Positions 56,677-64,000 of a stretch of DNA of 64,000 bases are shown piece after piece (position 1 is the stretch's first letter; each line of letters opens with the position of its first letter). Source of the DNA: Subdoligranulum variabile. GTDB taxonomy: Bacteria; Bacillota; Clostridia; Oscillospirales; Ruminococcaceae. The stretch lies in the NCBI RefSeq assembly GCF_025152575.1, contig NZ_CP102293.1, positions 930,001-994,000 on the forward strand, written 5' to 3'. The notes below the pieces were generated by a model. That model saw only the letters and a program-made list of their open reading frames with translations, had not been told where the DNA came from and searched no databases. The position numbers and the translations under genes were made by a program.

Positions 56677-58012
56677 ATATTTTGCTACCGGTCACACCCT
56701 GCCCGCCGAAGCCCGCATCGCGGCGCTGAAGAAGCTCAAGGCCTCGCTGCAGAGCCATGAGGCCGATCTGGCCCGTGCCCTCAAAACCGACCTGGGCAAG
56801 TCCGCTACTGAGAGCTATATGTGCGAGACAGGCCTGACCCTCTCTGAGGCCACCTGGATGATCCGCCACGTCCGCCGCCTCATGCGGGAACGCCGGGTGC
56901 CCACGCCGCTGTCCCAGTTTGCGGCACGGAGCTTCCGTTCCCCGTCCCCCTACGGCAATGTGCTCATCATGAGCCCGTGGAACTACCCTGTGCTGCTGAC
57001 GCTGGACCCGCTGATCGACGCCATTGCCGCTGGCAACACCGCCATCGTCAAACCCAGCGCCTACGCCCCGGCCACCGCCGCGGTGCTGCAGCAGATCCTG
57101 GCGGAGTGCTTCCCGCCGGAGCATGTGGCAGTCGTCACCGGCGGCCGGGCCGAAAACCAGGCCCTGCTGCACCAGAAATTCGATATGATCTTCTTCACCG
57201 GCAGCAAGGCCGTAGGCAAGGAAGTGCTCCGCTGCGCCGCCGAGCACCTGACCCCCGCCGTGCTGGAACTGGGCGGCAAGAGTCCCTGCATCGTGGAGAA
57301 GTCCGCCAAGATCGGGCTGGCCGCCAAGCGGATCGTCTTCGGCAAGTACCTCAACTGCGGGCAGACCTGCGTGGCACCGGACTACATCCTCTGTGACGCC
57401 TCCATCCGCGACGAACTCATCGACGCCATCCGGAAGGAGATCACCGCCCAGTTCGGCGCCGATCCCATGGCCAACGAGAACTACGGCAAGATCATCAACG
57501 AGAAGCATTACCACCGCCTGATGGGGCTCATTGACCCCACCAAGGTGGTCTGCGGCGGCACCGGCGACGAAGCCGCCCAGCGCATCGCCCCCACCGTCAT
57601 GAAGGACGTGACCCGGGAGGACGCCGTCATGGGCGAGGAGATCTTCGGACCCATCCTGCCGGTGCTCACCTACACCGATCTGGATGCCGCCCTGGCCGAT
57701 ATTGAGGCCCAGCCCCATCCCCTGGCCCTCTACCTCTTCAGTGAGGACAAGGCCATCCAGCGCAAGGTGCTGGACCGCTGCCACTTCGGCGGCGGCTGCC
57801 TGAACGATACCATCATCCACCTGGCCACCAGCGCCATGCCCTTCGGCGGCGTGGGTGAGAGCGGCATGGGCGGTTATCACGGCAAGGCCGGTTTCGAGGC
57901 TTTCAGCCACCTGCGCAGCATCGTGGACAAGAAGACCTGGCTGGACATGCCGGTGCGCTACCAGCCCTACGACAACCAGAAAGACAAGATGCTGCGGTTC
58001 TTCCTGCAGTAA
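56633..58012 (+). CDS. Aldehyde dehydrogenase (NAD(P)-dependent, class 3-like)
   Basis: A 459-residue aldehyde dehydrogenase. The cofactor segment MSPWNYPVLLTLDPLIDAIAAGN, the FTGSKAVGKEV loop, the catalytic Glu in LELGGKSPCIV and the catalytic Cys in NCGQTCVAPDY are intact. The size and the C-terminal membrane-near basic tail match fatty-aldehyde/class 3 members such as YwdH. It oxidises an aldehyde to the acid. CAGGAGG lies ten bases upstream of ATG 56633, inside the upstream gene. The pair ends in a strong terminator. The physiological aldehyde is unknown. Confidence 0.93.
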   Translation: MTEMEIQTILKRQREYFATGHTLPAEARIAALKKLKASLQSHEADLARALKTDLGKSATESYMCETGLTLSEATWMIRHVRRLMRERRVPTPLSQFAARSFRSPSPYGNVLIMSPWNYPVLLTLDPLIDAIAAGNTAIVKPSAYAPATAAVLQQILAECFPPEHVAVVTGGRAENQALLHQKFDMIFFTGSKAVGKEVLRCAAEHLTPAVLELGGKSPCIVEKSAKIGLAAKRIVFGKYLNCGQTCVAPDYILCDASIRDELIDAIRKEITAQFGADPMANENYGKIINEKHYHRLMGLIDPTKVVCGGTGDEAAQRIAPTVMKDVTREDAVMGEEIFGPILPVLTYTDLDAALADIEAQPHPLALYLFSEDKAIQRKVLDRCHFGGGCLNDTIIHLATSAMPFGGVGESGMGGYHGKAGFEAFSHLRSIVDKKTWLDMPVRYQPYDNQKDKMLRFFLQ

Positions 58013-58022
58013 TCTTCATAGG

Positions 58023-58057
58023 AAAACCGCCCCGCAAGGCTCTTGCGGGGCGGTTTT
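58023..58057. terminator. Terminator after the aldehyde dehydrogenase gene
   Basis: AAAACCGCCCCGCAA pairs with TTGCGGGGCGGTTTT, and can act on both strands. Confidence 0.92.
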
Positions 58058-58081
58058 GCATGTACGGTTCCGGCAAAACAG

Positions 58082-58115
58082 CAGGGCCTCCCCGCCGCAA
58101 GGCAGGGAGGCCCTG
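58082..58115 (-). terminator. Hairpin downstream of the beta-helix surface protein gene
   Basis: CAGGGCCTCCC pairs with GGGAGGCCCTG; on the minus strand CTGTTTTG follows. It is probably the terminator of the minus-strand gene ending at 58145. Confidence 0.65.
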
Positions 58116-58144
58116 AAAGGATATGGAAAGTTTCTGCGGAGCAA

Positions 58145-61100
58145 TCAGCGCGCCCGGAAGACCTTGCGCAGGACAAAGGCTGCAGCCAGCAGTACCGCGA
58201 TCACCACGACCACGATGGGGATGACCGGCAAAGAGCCGCCAGACTTGGCTTCCTCCACCGCCGGCTGCTCTGCGGCCGGTTCCTGTACTTCCGGTTCCGC
58301 GGACACCGCCGCGGCATCATAGCCGATGATGTACTTGGAAAAATGGGGCGTCACAAAGGTCACCGCAGCCGCCGTCTCGTCATAGCTGGTCTCACAGGCG
58401 GTGGTGGCGCCTGCGTCGTCCACATACCAGACCACCACCCCTGCGGCCTCCTGGCCTTCCTGCAGGGTGTGCGGCACCGTCACCCGGGCCTGCCCGGACT
58501 GGAAGTCCGAGATCAGCACGTCGTTGCTGCGCAGCGTCAGCTCCACCACCGGGAAATCCCCGGCGGCTGCGGCCTGGGCCGCGTTGAGCTGGGTGGGTTC
58601 CAGCTGGGAAACCTCCAGCACCAGCGTATCGCCCGGGGTCTGGTCCGTGATGGCTTTCAGGGCCGCCGCATCAAAATCCACGCTGACCAGACTGCTGCGG
58701 ACCGTCAGCGTGGCGCCGTCCCCGGCGATCAGTTCCTTCATGGCCGCCATCGGCAGGCTCAGCTCCATGGCCTGGGCCGTCTCGTCGACCTCCAGCTGGA
58801 TCTCCACCGCCGGGATGGTCTGGCGCTGCTGTGCGCTCTCCACTGCCATCCGGACCACTTCCTGCAGCTTCTCCTCGGGGACGATGACTGCCGCCTTGCC
58901 GTCGCTCAGCTCGGTGCTCACCGGCAGGATCACCAGCGCCGGTTCGTCGGTGGGCTGCGGCGTGGCGGTGGATTCCGGTTTTCCCGCGGCAGTCTGGGGC
59001 TTTGCCGCAGAAACCGGCACCGCTGTGGGCACCGGCGTGCTGATGACCGGCGGTTCCGTGGGAACCGGGGTCACCGTCGGCGCCGGGGTGGCGGTGGGCG
59101 CCGGGGTGGGCGCGGGCGTCGCCGCCGGCGTGTCAGAGGGTTCCGGTGTGGGTTCCGGCTTGGACACGGCCGCACTGCTCACCACATAGGGGCCGCTGCC
59201 GGTAACGCGGAAGCCTTCCGCCAGATAGGCACTGGGATCGTTGGCAAACTGCCCGCCCGAGATGACCAGATACTGGTTGGCCTCCGGCCAGTCCTGGGCG
59301 GCGTTCTGGCTCCAGGTGTAAGCCAGCACGCCAAAACCGCTGGCGGCTTCAAAGGAGCCGCCCGTGATGTGCATGCGGGGCAGGCCGCCCGGATACCCGC
59401 GGTTCACCACCGAGAGGGCCGCGCCGTCCGGGATAAAACCGTCACCGGTCTTGCCGTCGCGCCGGTCGGTGCCGGTGGCCCGCACGGTGCCGCCGGTGAT
59501 GTCCGCGATCACCCCTTCCCCGGAGCAGAGCTGGATGCCGCTGTCCCCGGTGATCGTGGGATTGCCGGAAATCTGAAGCACACCATCCTGGGGATGATAG
59601 ATGGCCCCGCCTTCTTCCCCTGTCTGGGTGATCGTACCGCCGGTGATGCGGATGACGGTATCGCCGCAGTTCTGGGACGCCGTCTTGGTGCCGTTGCCGC
59701 TGATGGCATAGGCACCGTTCACCGAGAGCACCGCACCGGGATTGACCTGGAGTTCGGCGCCCTCGCCGAAGAGGTAGACGCCGCCGTGCAGCGTGGCCGC
59801 ATGGACAGTGACTTTACAGGGCACGGCGCTGGCACCGTCCCGGACGGCGGTATTGTTGGCATAGATCGCCACCGCACAGTTCAGACTGGTATCCCGGGAT
59901 TCCAGGGTACCGCCTTCCAGCACCAGCGACGCAGGGGTTCCGGTGGTGCTGATGGTGGCGTCTCCCACCTTGACCACCCGGTTGGGGGCGACTATTTTGC
60001 CGCCGCCCGCGCTGTCTCGGATCGTCAGTTCGGTGCCGCCGGACAGTTCCACCCCGTAGGTGCCCTGGCCGGTGTACTCCACGGCATGGCCGTCCAGATC
60101 CAGCACCCCGCGGATGCCGGTCAGCGACAGGGTCTGGGCCAGCTGGACCGTCTCCGTCAGGCGGATGGTCTCCCCCGGCTGTACCGCCAGGAAGGCGTCC
60201 GCCAGGCTGGTGAAGCGGAAGCCGGTGGTTTCGTTGACCGCCACGCTCTGTGCCGCCTGGGCCGGCAGGGCCACCCACTGCCCGGAAGACTGGGGACAGA
60301 GGATCAGCCCGCTGTCTGCCGGGACCACGATCCGGTCGGCACCACCGGGCGCCGCGGCCGGACGCTCGGAATAGACGGCACACCGGGCATTGGTGAACCG
60401 GTTGTCTCCCTGCAGCGTCAGGACCGAGGGATTGGCATACTGCGCGTTGTCAGCGTACATGATGCCGATGTCCGCCCAGGCCGTGCCCTCAAAGGTGCAG
60501 TCCCGCACCGTGACCGCCGGGGCATTGGCAAGGCTGATGCCGCACTTGCCCGCCTGGGTCACCTGGAGGTTCTCCACCTCCGCGCCGGTGATGCCGTGCA
60601 GATTCAGTGCATGACCCCGGGTGCTTGCGATGCGCACCCCGCTGAGACGGCCGCCGCGGAGCAGTTCCCCGCTCATGTTGGTGATTTTCACCGCACTGAT
60701 CCCCGCCGCGCCGCTGCTCTGCACCGTCAGGTCGGCCAGCGTCACGCCGTCGGCCTGCACCAGCAGACCGGCCTGCGCCGACACCGTGAACGCCCCGGTG
60801 TCGAGGATCGTCGCGTCGGCCCCTTGCCCGCGGATGGTCAGATTGGCCGTCTGCACCCGCAGCTGGTCGTTGCCGGTCACCGTAAAGGTGCCCGCGCCGA
60901 GCACCAGGGTGTCGCCGTCATCGGCCGTCTGCAGCGCCGCCAGGAATTCTTCATAGCTGTGAAGAACACCGTCCGACACAGACTCCGCTTCCGTTGCCGC
61001 CGCATCGGGTTCCGCCAGAAGTTCCGGCACCGCCGGGATCTCTGTTTCCGCCGGGAGCAGGCCCGGCTCCTCCGCAGCAGGTTCCTGCACCGCGGTCTCC

Positions 61101-61240
61101 CCCGTGAACACCGTTATCCCGGTCTCAGCCGCAAGGGGTACATCCAGTGTCTCCGCCCCGGCGCCCGGCACGGCGGCGGGCATCATTCCCGCCACCATGG
61201 AAAAGGCTACCACAAGCGAAAGGCATTTCTTGTAAATCAT
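58145..61240 (-). CDS. Large surface protein with beta-helix repeats and C-terminal membrane anchor
   Basis: A 1031-residue secreted protein. A signal peptide (about 1-29, ending GAGAE) is followed by a Glu/Pro-rich spacer to about 90. Residues of about 90-690 are rich in short repeats with LTVQSSGAAG, VRDCTFEGTAW and ITGGTI-type turns, as in right-handed parallel beta-helix proteins (carbohydrate lyases, adhesins). A Pro/Thr/Ala linker (about 695-745) is followed by a 250-residue domain, then SLPVIPIVVVVIAVLLAAAFVL and RKVFRAR, a membrane anchor without an LPXTG motif. No catalytic residues were identified. A role in glycan contact or adhesion is inferred. Confidence 0.88.
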   Translation of the reverse strand: MIYKKCLSLVVAFSMVAGMMPAAVPGAGAETLDVPLAAETGITVFTGETAVQEPAAEEPGLLPAETEIPAVPELLAEPDAAATEAESVSDGVLHSYEEFLAALQTADDGDTLVLGAGTFTVTGNDQLRVQTANLTIRGQGADATILDTGAFTVSAQAGLLVQADGVTLADLTVQSSGAAGISAVKITNMSGELLRGGRLSGVRIASTRGHALNLHGITGAEVENLQVTQAGKCGISLANAPAVTVRDCTFEGTAWADIGIMYADNAQYANPSVLTLQGDNRFTNARCAVYSERPAAAPGGADRIVVPADSGLILCPQSSGQWVALPAQAAQSVAVNETTGFRFTSLADAFLAVQPGETIRLTETVQLAQTLSLTGIRGVLDLDGHAVEYTGQGTYGVELSGGTELTIRDSAGGGKIVAPNRVVKVGDATISTTGTPASLVLEGGTLESRDTSLNCAVAIYANNTAVRDGASAVPCKVTVHAATLHGGVYLFGEGAELQVNPGAVLSVNGAYAISGNGTKTASQNCGDTVIRITGGTITQTGEEGGAIYHPQDGVLQISGNPTITGDSGIQLCSGEGVIADITGGTVRATGTDRRDGKTGDGFIPDGAALSVVNRGYPGGLPRMHITGGSFEAASGFGVLAYTWSQNAAQDWPEANQYLVISGGQFANDPSAYLAEGFRVTGSGPYVVSSAAVSKPEPTPEPSDTPAATPAPTPAPTATPAPTVTPVPTEPPVISTPVPTAVPVSAAKPQTAAGKPESTATPQPTDEPALVILPVSTELSDGKAAVIVPEEKLQEVVRMAVESAQQRQTIPAVEIQLEVDETAQAMELSLPMAAMKELIAGDGATLTVRSSLVSVDFDAAALKAITDQTPGDTLVLEVSQLEPTQLNAAQAAAAGDFPVVELTLRSNDVLISDFQSGQARVTVPHTLQEGQEAAGVVVWYVDDAGATTACETSYDETAAAVTFVTPHFSKYIIGYDAAAVSAEPEVQEPAAEQPAVEEAKSGGSLPVIPIVVVVIAVLLAAAFVLRKVFRAR

Positions 61241-61341
61241 GCTTTCCTCCCCATCTTTTCCGGAACGGCGGCCGAAAAACCGTCGTTCAATCGAGCAAAA
61301 CCGCAGTCATCTTCCAGCTGCCGCGGCCGCACAGTTGTTTC

Positions 61342-61370
61342 AATGTAACACAACATCCCGAAAAAGTCAA
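61342..61370 (-). promoter_or_regulatory. Promoter of the beta-helix surface protein gene
   Basis: On the minus strand TTGACT (61370-61365), 17 bases and TACATT (61347-61342). The leader of about 95 bases to the ATG shows no clear regulatory fold. Confidence 0.6.
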
Positions 61371-61429
61371 GATTTTTTTGAAGTTGCAGGCACGATTCTG
61401 CCGCTGTGCAAACGGTTGTGCCGCTGACA

Positions 61430-61458
61430 TTGACATTGTGTGTTAGTCGTGCTAAACT
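61430..61458 (+). promoter_or_regulatory. Promoter of the iron transporter with DtxR-like operator
   Basis: TTGACA (61430-61435), 17 bases and TAAACT (61453-61458). TTAG (61443-61446) and CTAA (61452-61455), five bases apart, form a palindrome over the spacer and -10, resembling DtxR/IdeR-type iron-repressor sites. GGCCTGTCAGACAGGCC (61485-61501) is a perfect palindrome just before the ribosome site. Confidence 0.55.
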
Positions 61459-61518
61459 TTTTTCGTATCCATAAGGTGTTTTGCGGCCTGTCAGACAGGC
61501 CAGGAGGTTGGAAAGTCT

Positions 61519-63903
61519 ATGACATTGGCGGAACTGAAAATCGGGCAGGATGCGCTGATTCAGTCGATCGGCGGCACAGGGGAACTGCGCCACCACCTGC
61601 TGGATATGGGGCTCACCCCCGGTACCGAAGTAACGCTGCGCAAGGTTGCCCCCATGGGGGACCCCATCGAGGTGGAGCTGCGCGGCTATGAACTGACCCT
61701 GCGGCTGGACGATGCCGCAAAAATCACGGTGGAGAACGTCCACGACACCGACCGCGCCGCCCGCAGTGAGAAACGGCATGCGCCGATCCCCCACCCCGGC
61801 GTGGGCGAACTGGGCAGCGCGGCCAGCTACCACAACCGCAAGGCGGGCGCTCCCATTCCCAAGGGCGCGCCCCTGACCTTTGCCCTGGCCGGCAACCAGA
61901 ACTGCGGCAAGACCACCCTATTCAACCAGCTCACCGGATCCAACCAGCACGTGGGCAACTTCCCCGGCGTGACGGTAGACCGCAAGGACGGCGTCATCCG
62001 CGGTCACGGCGAGGCCACCGTCACCGACCTGCCGGGCATCTATTCCCTCTCCCCCTATACCAACGAGGAGATCGTCACCCGGGATTTCATCCTGCAGCAG
62101 AAACCCGACGGCATCATCAACATCGTGGATGCCTCCAACATCGAGCGCAACCTCTACCTGACGATGCAGCTGATGGAGCTGCAGATCCCCATGGTGCTGG
62201 CCCTCAACATGATGGACGAGGTCCGTGCCAACGGCGGCACCATTCTGGTCAACCAGCTGGAAAACGACCTGGGCATCCCGGTGGTGCCCATCTCGGCCGC
62301 CAAGAATGAGGGTATCGACGAACTGATCGAACACGCCATCCATGTAGCCCGTCACCGGGAGCTGCCGGGACGCATTGATTTCTGCACCGCCGGGGCGGAC
62401 GCCAACGATCCCAAAGGCGCCGTACACCGCTGCATCCATGCGGTGGCCCATCTGATCGAGGACCACGCAGCCGCCGCCGGACTGCCGCTGCGGTTTGCCT
62501 CCACCAAGCTGGTGGAGGGGGATGGGCCCATCCTGGAGGCGCTGCAGCTGGACCAGAACGAGAAAGAGCTGCTGGACCACACCATCACCGAGCTGGAAAA
62601 CGAGACCGGCCTGGACCGGGAAGCCGCCCTGGCCGACATGCGGTTCACCTTCATCGAGAAGCTCTGTGCCGAGACGGTGGTCAAACCCGGGGAGAGCCGG
62701 GAGCACAAGCGCAGCGTGGCCATCGATGAGGTGCTCACCGGCAAATACACCGCCCTGCCTTGTTTCCTGGGCATCATGGCGCTGGTGTTCTGGCTGACCT
62801 TCGGCGTCATCGGCGCCGTGCTGTCCGACTGGATGACGATGGGCATCGACGCTCTCACCGGTCTAGTGGACGGCGCCCTGACGGCCTACGGCATCAACCC
62901 GGTGGTACATTCCCTGGTCATCGACGGCATCTTTGCCGGTGTGGGCAGCGTGCTGAGCTTCCTGCCCACCATCGTGACCCTCTTCTTCTTCCTCTCCATC
63001 CTGGAGGATACCGGTTACATGGCCCGTGTGGCCTTCGTCATGGACAAGCTGCTGCGCCGCATCGGTCTTTCGGGCCGCAGCTTCGTGCCCATGCTCATCG
63101 GCTTCGGCTGTTCGGTGCCCGCCATCATGGCCACTCGCACCCTCTCCAGCGACCGGGACCGCCGCATGACCATCCTGCTGACCCCCTTCATGAGCTGCTC
63201 GGCCAAGCTACCCATCTATGCCCTCTTCACGGCGGCGTTCTTTGCCCCCGTGTGGCGGGCCCCGGTCATGATCTTCCTGTATCTGTTCGGCATCCTCTGC
63301 GGCGTGCTCTACGCCCTGATCCTCAAGCACACAGCTTTCCACGGCGAGCCTGTCCCCTTCGTCATGGAGCTGCCCAACTACCGGCTGCCCAGCGCCCGCA
63401 GCGTGGGCCAGCTGATCTGGGAAAAGGCCCGGGATTTTGTCCAGCGCGCCTTTACCATCATCTTTGTGGCTACCGTCATCATCTGGTTCCTCCAGACCTT
63501 TGACGCCCGCCTCAACGTGGCCGAAACCGCCGACAGCAGCCTGCTGGCCCTGATCGGCTCCTGGATCGCTCCGGTCTTTGCGCCGCTGGGCTTCGCGGAC
63601 TGGCGGGTCTCCACAGCACTCATCACCGGCTTCACCGCCAAGGAGAGCGTGGTTTCCACCCTCACCGTCCTGCTGGGCGGCAATACCGGTGCCCTGCCCG
63701 ACCTCTTCGGCAGCACCTACATTGCCCTGGTCTTCCTGGTATTTACCCTGCTGTACACCCCCTGTGTGGCGGCCATCGCTGCCGTCCGCCGGGAGATGGG
63801 CAGTGCCAAGGCCGCGGTGGGCGTGGTGGTCGCCCAGTGCGTCATCGCCTGGGTGGTGGCCTTCCTGGTCCACTGCGTGGGGCTGCTCTTCGGCCTGGTC
63901 TGA
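61519..63903 (+). CDS. feoB: Ferrous iron transporter, FeoA-FeoB fusion
   Basis: A 794-residue fused iron(II) importer. Residues 1-75 are a FeoA SH3-like domain (LAELKIGQDALIQSIGG, HLLDMGLTPGTEV). After a linker, the FeoB G domain (about 115-280) shows G1 GNQNCGKTTLFN, G3 DLPGIYSL and G4 NMMD. The membrane part (from about 410) has two gate-like repeats with GFGCSVPAIMATRTL, the CSAKLP motif with the permeation Cys, and TAKESVVSTL, and ends in the usual helices. Normally FeoA is a separate protein; here it is fused. A DtxR-like site covers the promoter, which suggests iron repression. AGGAGG precedes the ATG. Confidence 0.96.
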   Translation: MTLAELKIGQDALIQSIGGTGELRHHLLDMGLTPGTEVTLRKVAPMGDPIEVELRGYELTLRLDDAAKITVENVHDTDRAARSEKRHAPIPHPGVGELGSAASYHNRKAGAPIPKGAPLTFALAGNQNCGKTTLFNQLTGSNQHVGNFPGVTVDRKDGVIRGHGEATVTDLPGIYSLSPYTNEEIVTRDFILQQKPDGIINIVDASNIERNLYLTMQLMELQIPMVLALNMMDEVRANGGTILVNQLENDLGIPVVPISAAKNEGIDELIEHAIHVARHRELPGRIDFCTAGADANDPKGAVHRCIHAVAHLIEDHAAAAGLPLRFASTKLVEGDGPILEALQLDQNEKELLDHTITELENETGLDREAALADMRFTFIEKLCAETVVKPGESREHKRSVAIDEVLTGKYTALPCFLGIMALVFWLTFGVIGAVLSDWMTMGIDALTGLVDGALTAYGINPVVHSLVIDGIFAGVGSVLSFLPTIVTLFFFLSILEDTGYMARVAFVMDKLLRRIGLSGRSFVPMLIGFGCSVPAIMATRTLSSDRDRRMTILLTPFMSCSAKLPIYALFTAAFFAPVWRAPVMIFLYLFGILCGVLYALILKHTAFHGEPVPFVMELPNYRLPSARSVGQLIWEKARDFVQRAFTIIFVATVIIWFLQTFDARLNVAETADSSLLALIGSWIAPVFAPLGFADWRVSTALITGFTAKESVVSTLTVLLGGNTGALPDLFGSTYIALVFLVFTLLYTPCVAAIAAVRREMGSAKAAVGVVVAQCVIAWVVAFLVHCVGLLFGLV

Positions 63904-63918
63904 TCCTTGCTGCATAAG

Positions 63919-63954
63919 AAAAATCCCGACGGGAAAATTCCCGTCGGGATTTTT
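63919..63954. terminator. Bidirectional terminator after feoB
   Basis: AAAAATCCCGACGGGAA pairs with TTCCCGTCGGGATTTTT, a perfect stem flanked by A and T runs. Confidence 0.93.
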
Positions 63955-63967
63955 GTTTGGATTGGAT

Positions 63968-64000
63968 TTACTGGATTTCCGCTACCTTGACGACGACCAC
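63968..64000 (-). CDS. Possible C-terminal end of a convergent gene (partial)
   Basis: On the minus strand the frame from the window edge reads VVVVKVAEIQ and stops at TAA (63970-63968), just inside the bidirectional terminator. The position and the sharp stop suggest the end of a real gene, but ten residues do not identify it. Confidence 0.35.
   Translation of the reverse strand: MVVVKVAEIQ

Noticed and set aside
58043..61348. Plus-strand frame of 1101 codons opposite the beta-helix protein
   Set aside because: The minus-strand protein has a signal peptide, linker and membrane anchor; the plus frame is Arg/Gly/His-rich shadow text.
1..64000. tRNA, rRNA, insertion sequences, prophage or integrase genes
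   Set aside because: No cloverleaf, ribosomal RNA segment, transposase or integrase motif was recognised in any intergenic region or gene read by eye; a tRNAscan or covariance search would be decisive.

Overview
The window looks like a high-GC, strictly anaerobic Gram-positive gut Firmicute, most likely Oscillospiraceae/Ruminococcaceae close to Faecalibacterium, Gemmiger or Subdoligranulum. This placement is inferred from gene content and style, not from a marker gene. The reasons are strong AGGAGG ribosome sites, lipobox lipoproteins, an IPQTG sortase-anchored protein, an oxygen-sensitive class III ribonucleotide reductase, KtrAB potassium uptake, TRAP and uronate catabolism genes, and no respiratory genes. 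No rRNA, tRNA, CRISPR array, insertion sequence or phage gene was seen.

Layout. 1-1.4 kb: the end of an ABC importer (ATPase tail and lipoprotein binding protein). 1.5-3.8 kb: a two-component system. 3.8-10.6 kb: a tight operon of NagB-like isomerase, NagA deacetylase, class II aldolase, triosephosphate-isomerase-like protein, LarA-like (nickel-pincer family) protein and phosphofructokinase. Several of these carry changes at key residues, so the operon looks like a dedicated amino-sugar or sugar-acid route rather than central glycolysis. 10.8-18.4 kb: a GntR regulator, a TRAP importer, a zinc dehydrogenase, UxuA and UxuB, forming an aldonate/uronate pathway with matching operator-like sites at both promoters. 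18.6-29.5 kb: two very large secreted surface proteins on the minus strand (one with four near-identical 336-bp repeats, one a von Willebrand A adhesin with an IPQTG anchor). They flank a DUF2798 membrane protein with an attenuator-like leader and a MarR/YczE-type pair.

30-39.4 kb: DegV, then a molybdenum hydroxylase operon on the minus strand (FAD, 2Fe-2S and molybdopterin subunits, MocA-like transferase), a purine permease, an unusual P-loop NTPase/ModE-type DNA-binding fusion, and an AgcS amino acid symporter. 39.5-43.6 kb: KtrB, KtrA, a 48-residue membrane protein and a KdpDE-like two-component system, which together suggest a potassium uptake and sensing unit. 43.7-48.4 kb: glycerol kinase, two flavin dehydrogenase/oxidoreductase genes and a DUF1667 cysteine protein, forming a glycerol-3-phosphate oxidation operon. 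48.4-51.9 kb: a WecG/TagA glycosyltransferase, an aldose epimerase and glucuronate isomerase UxaC, which feeds the UxuA/UxuB pathway of the first half.

52-58 kb: divergent nrdG and nrdD with NrdR-like boxes, then an iron alcohol dehydrogenase overlapping an aldehyde dehydrogenase. 58-61.2 kb: a third large surface protein (beta-helix type, membrane-tailed). 61.4-64 kb: a FeoA-FeoB fusion iron transporter behind a DtxR-type operator-like site. Most operons end in clear intrinsic terminators, many of them bidirectional between convergent genes. Catabolic genes are mostly on the plus strand; the three surface proteins are all on the minus strand.
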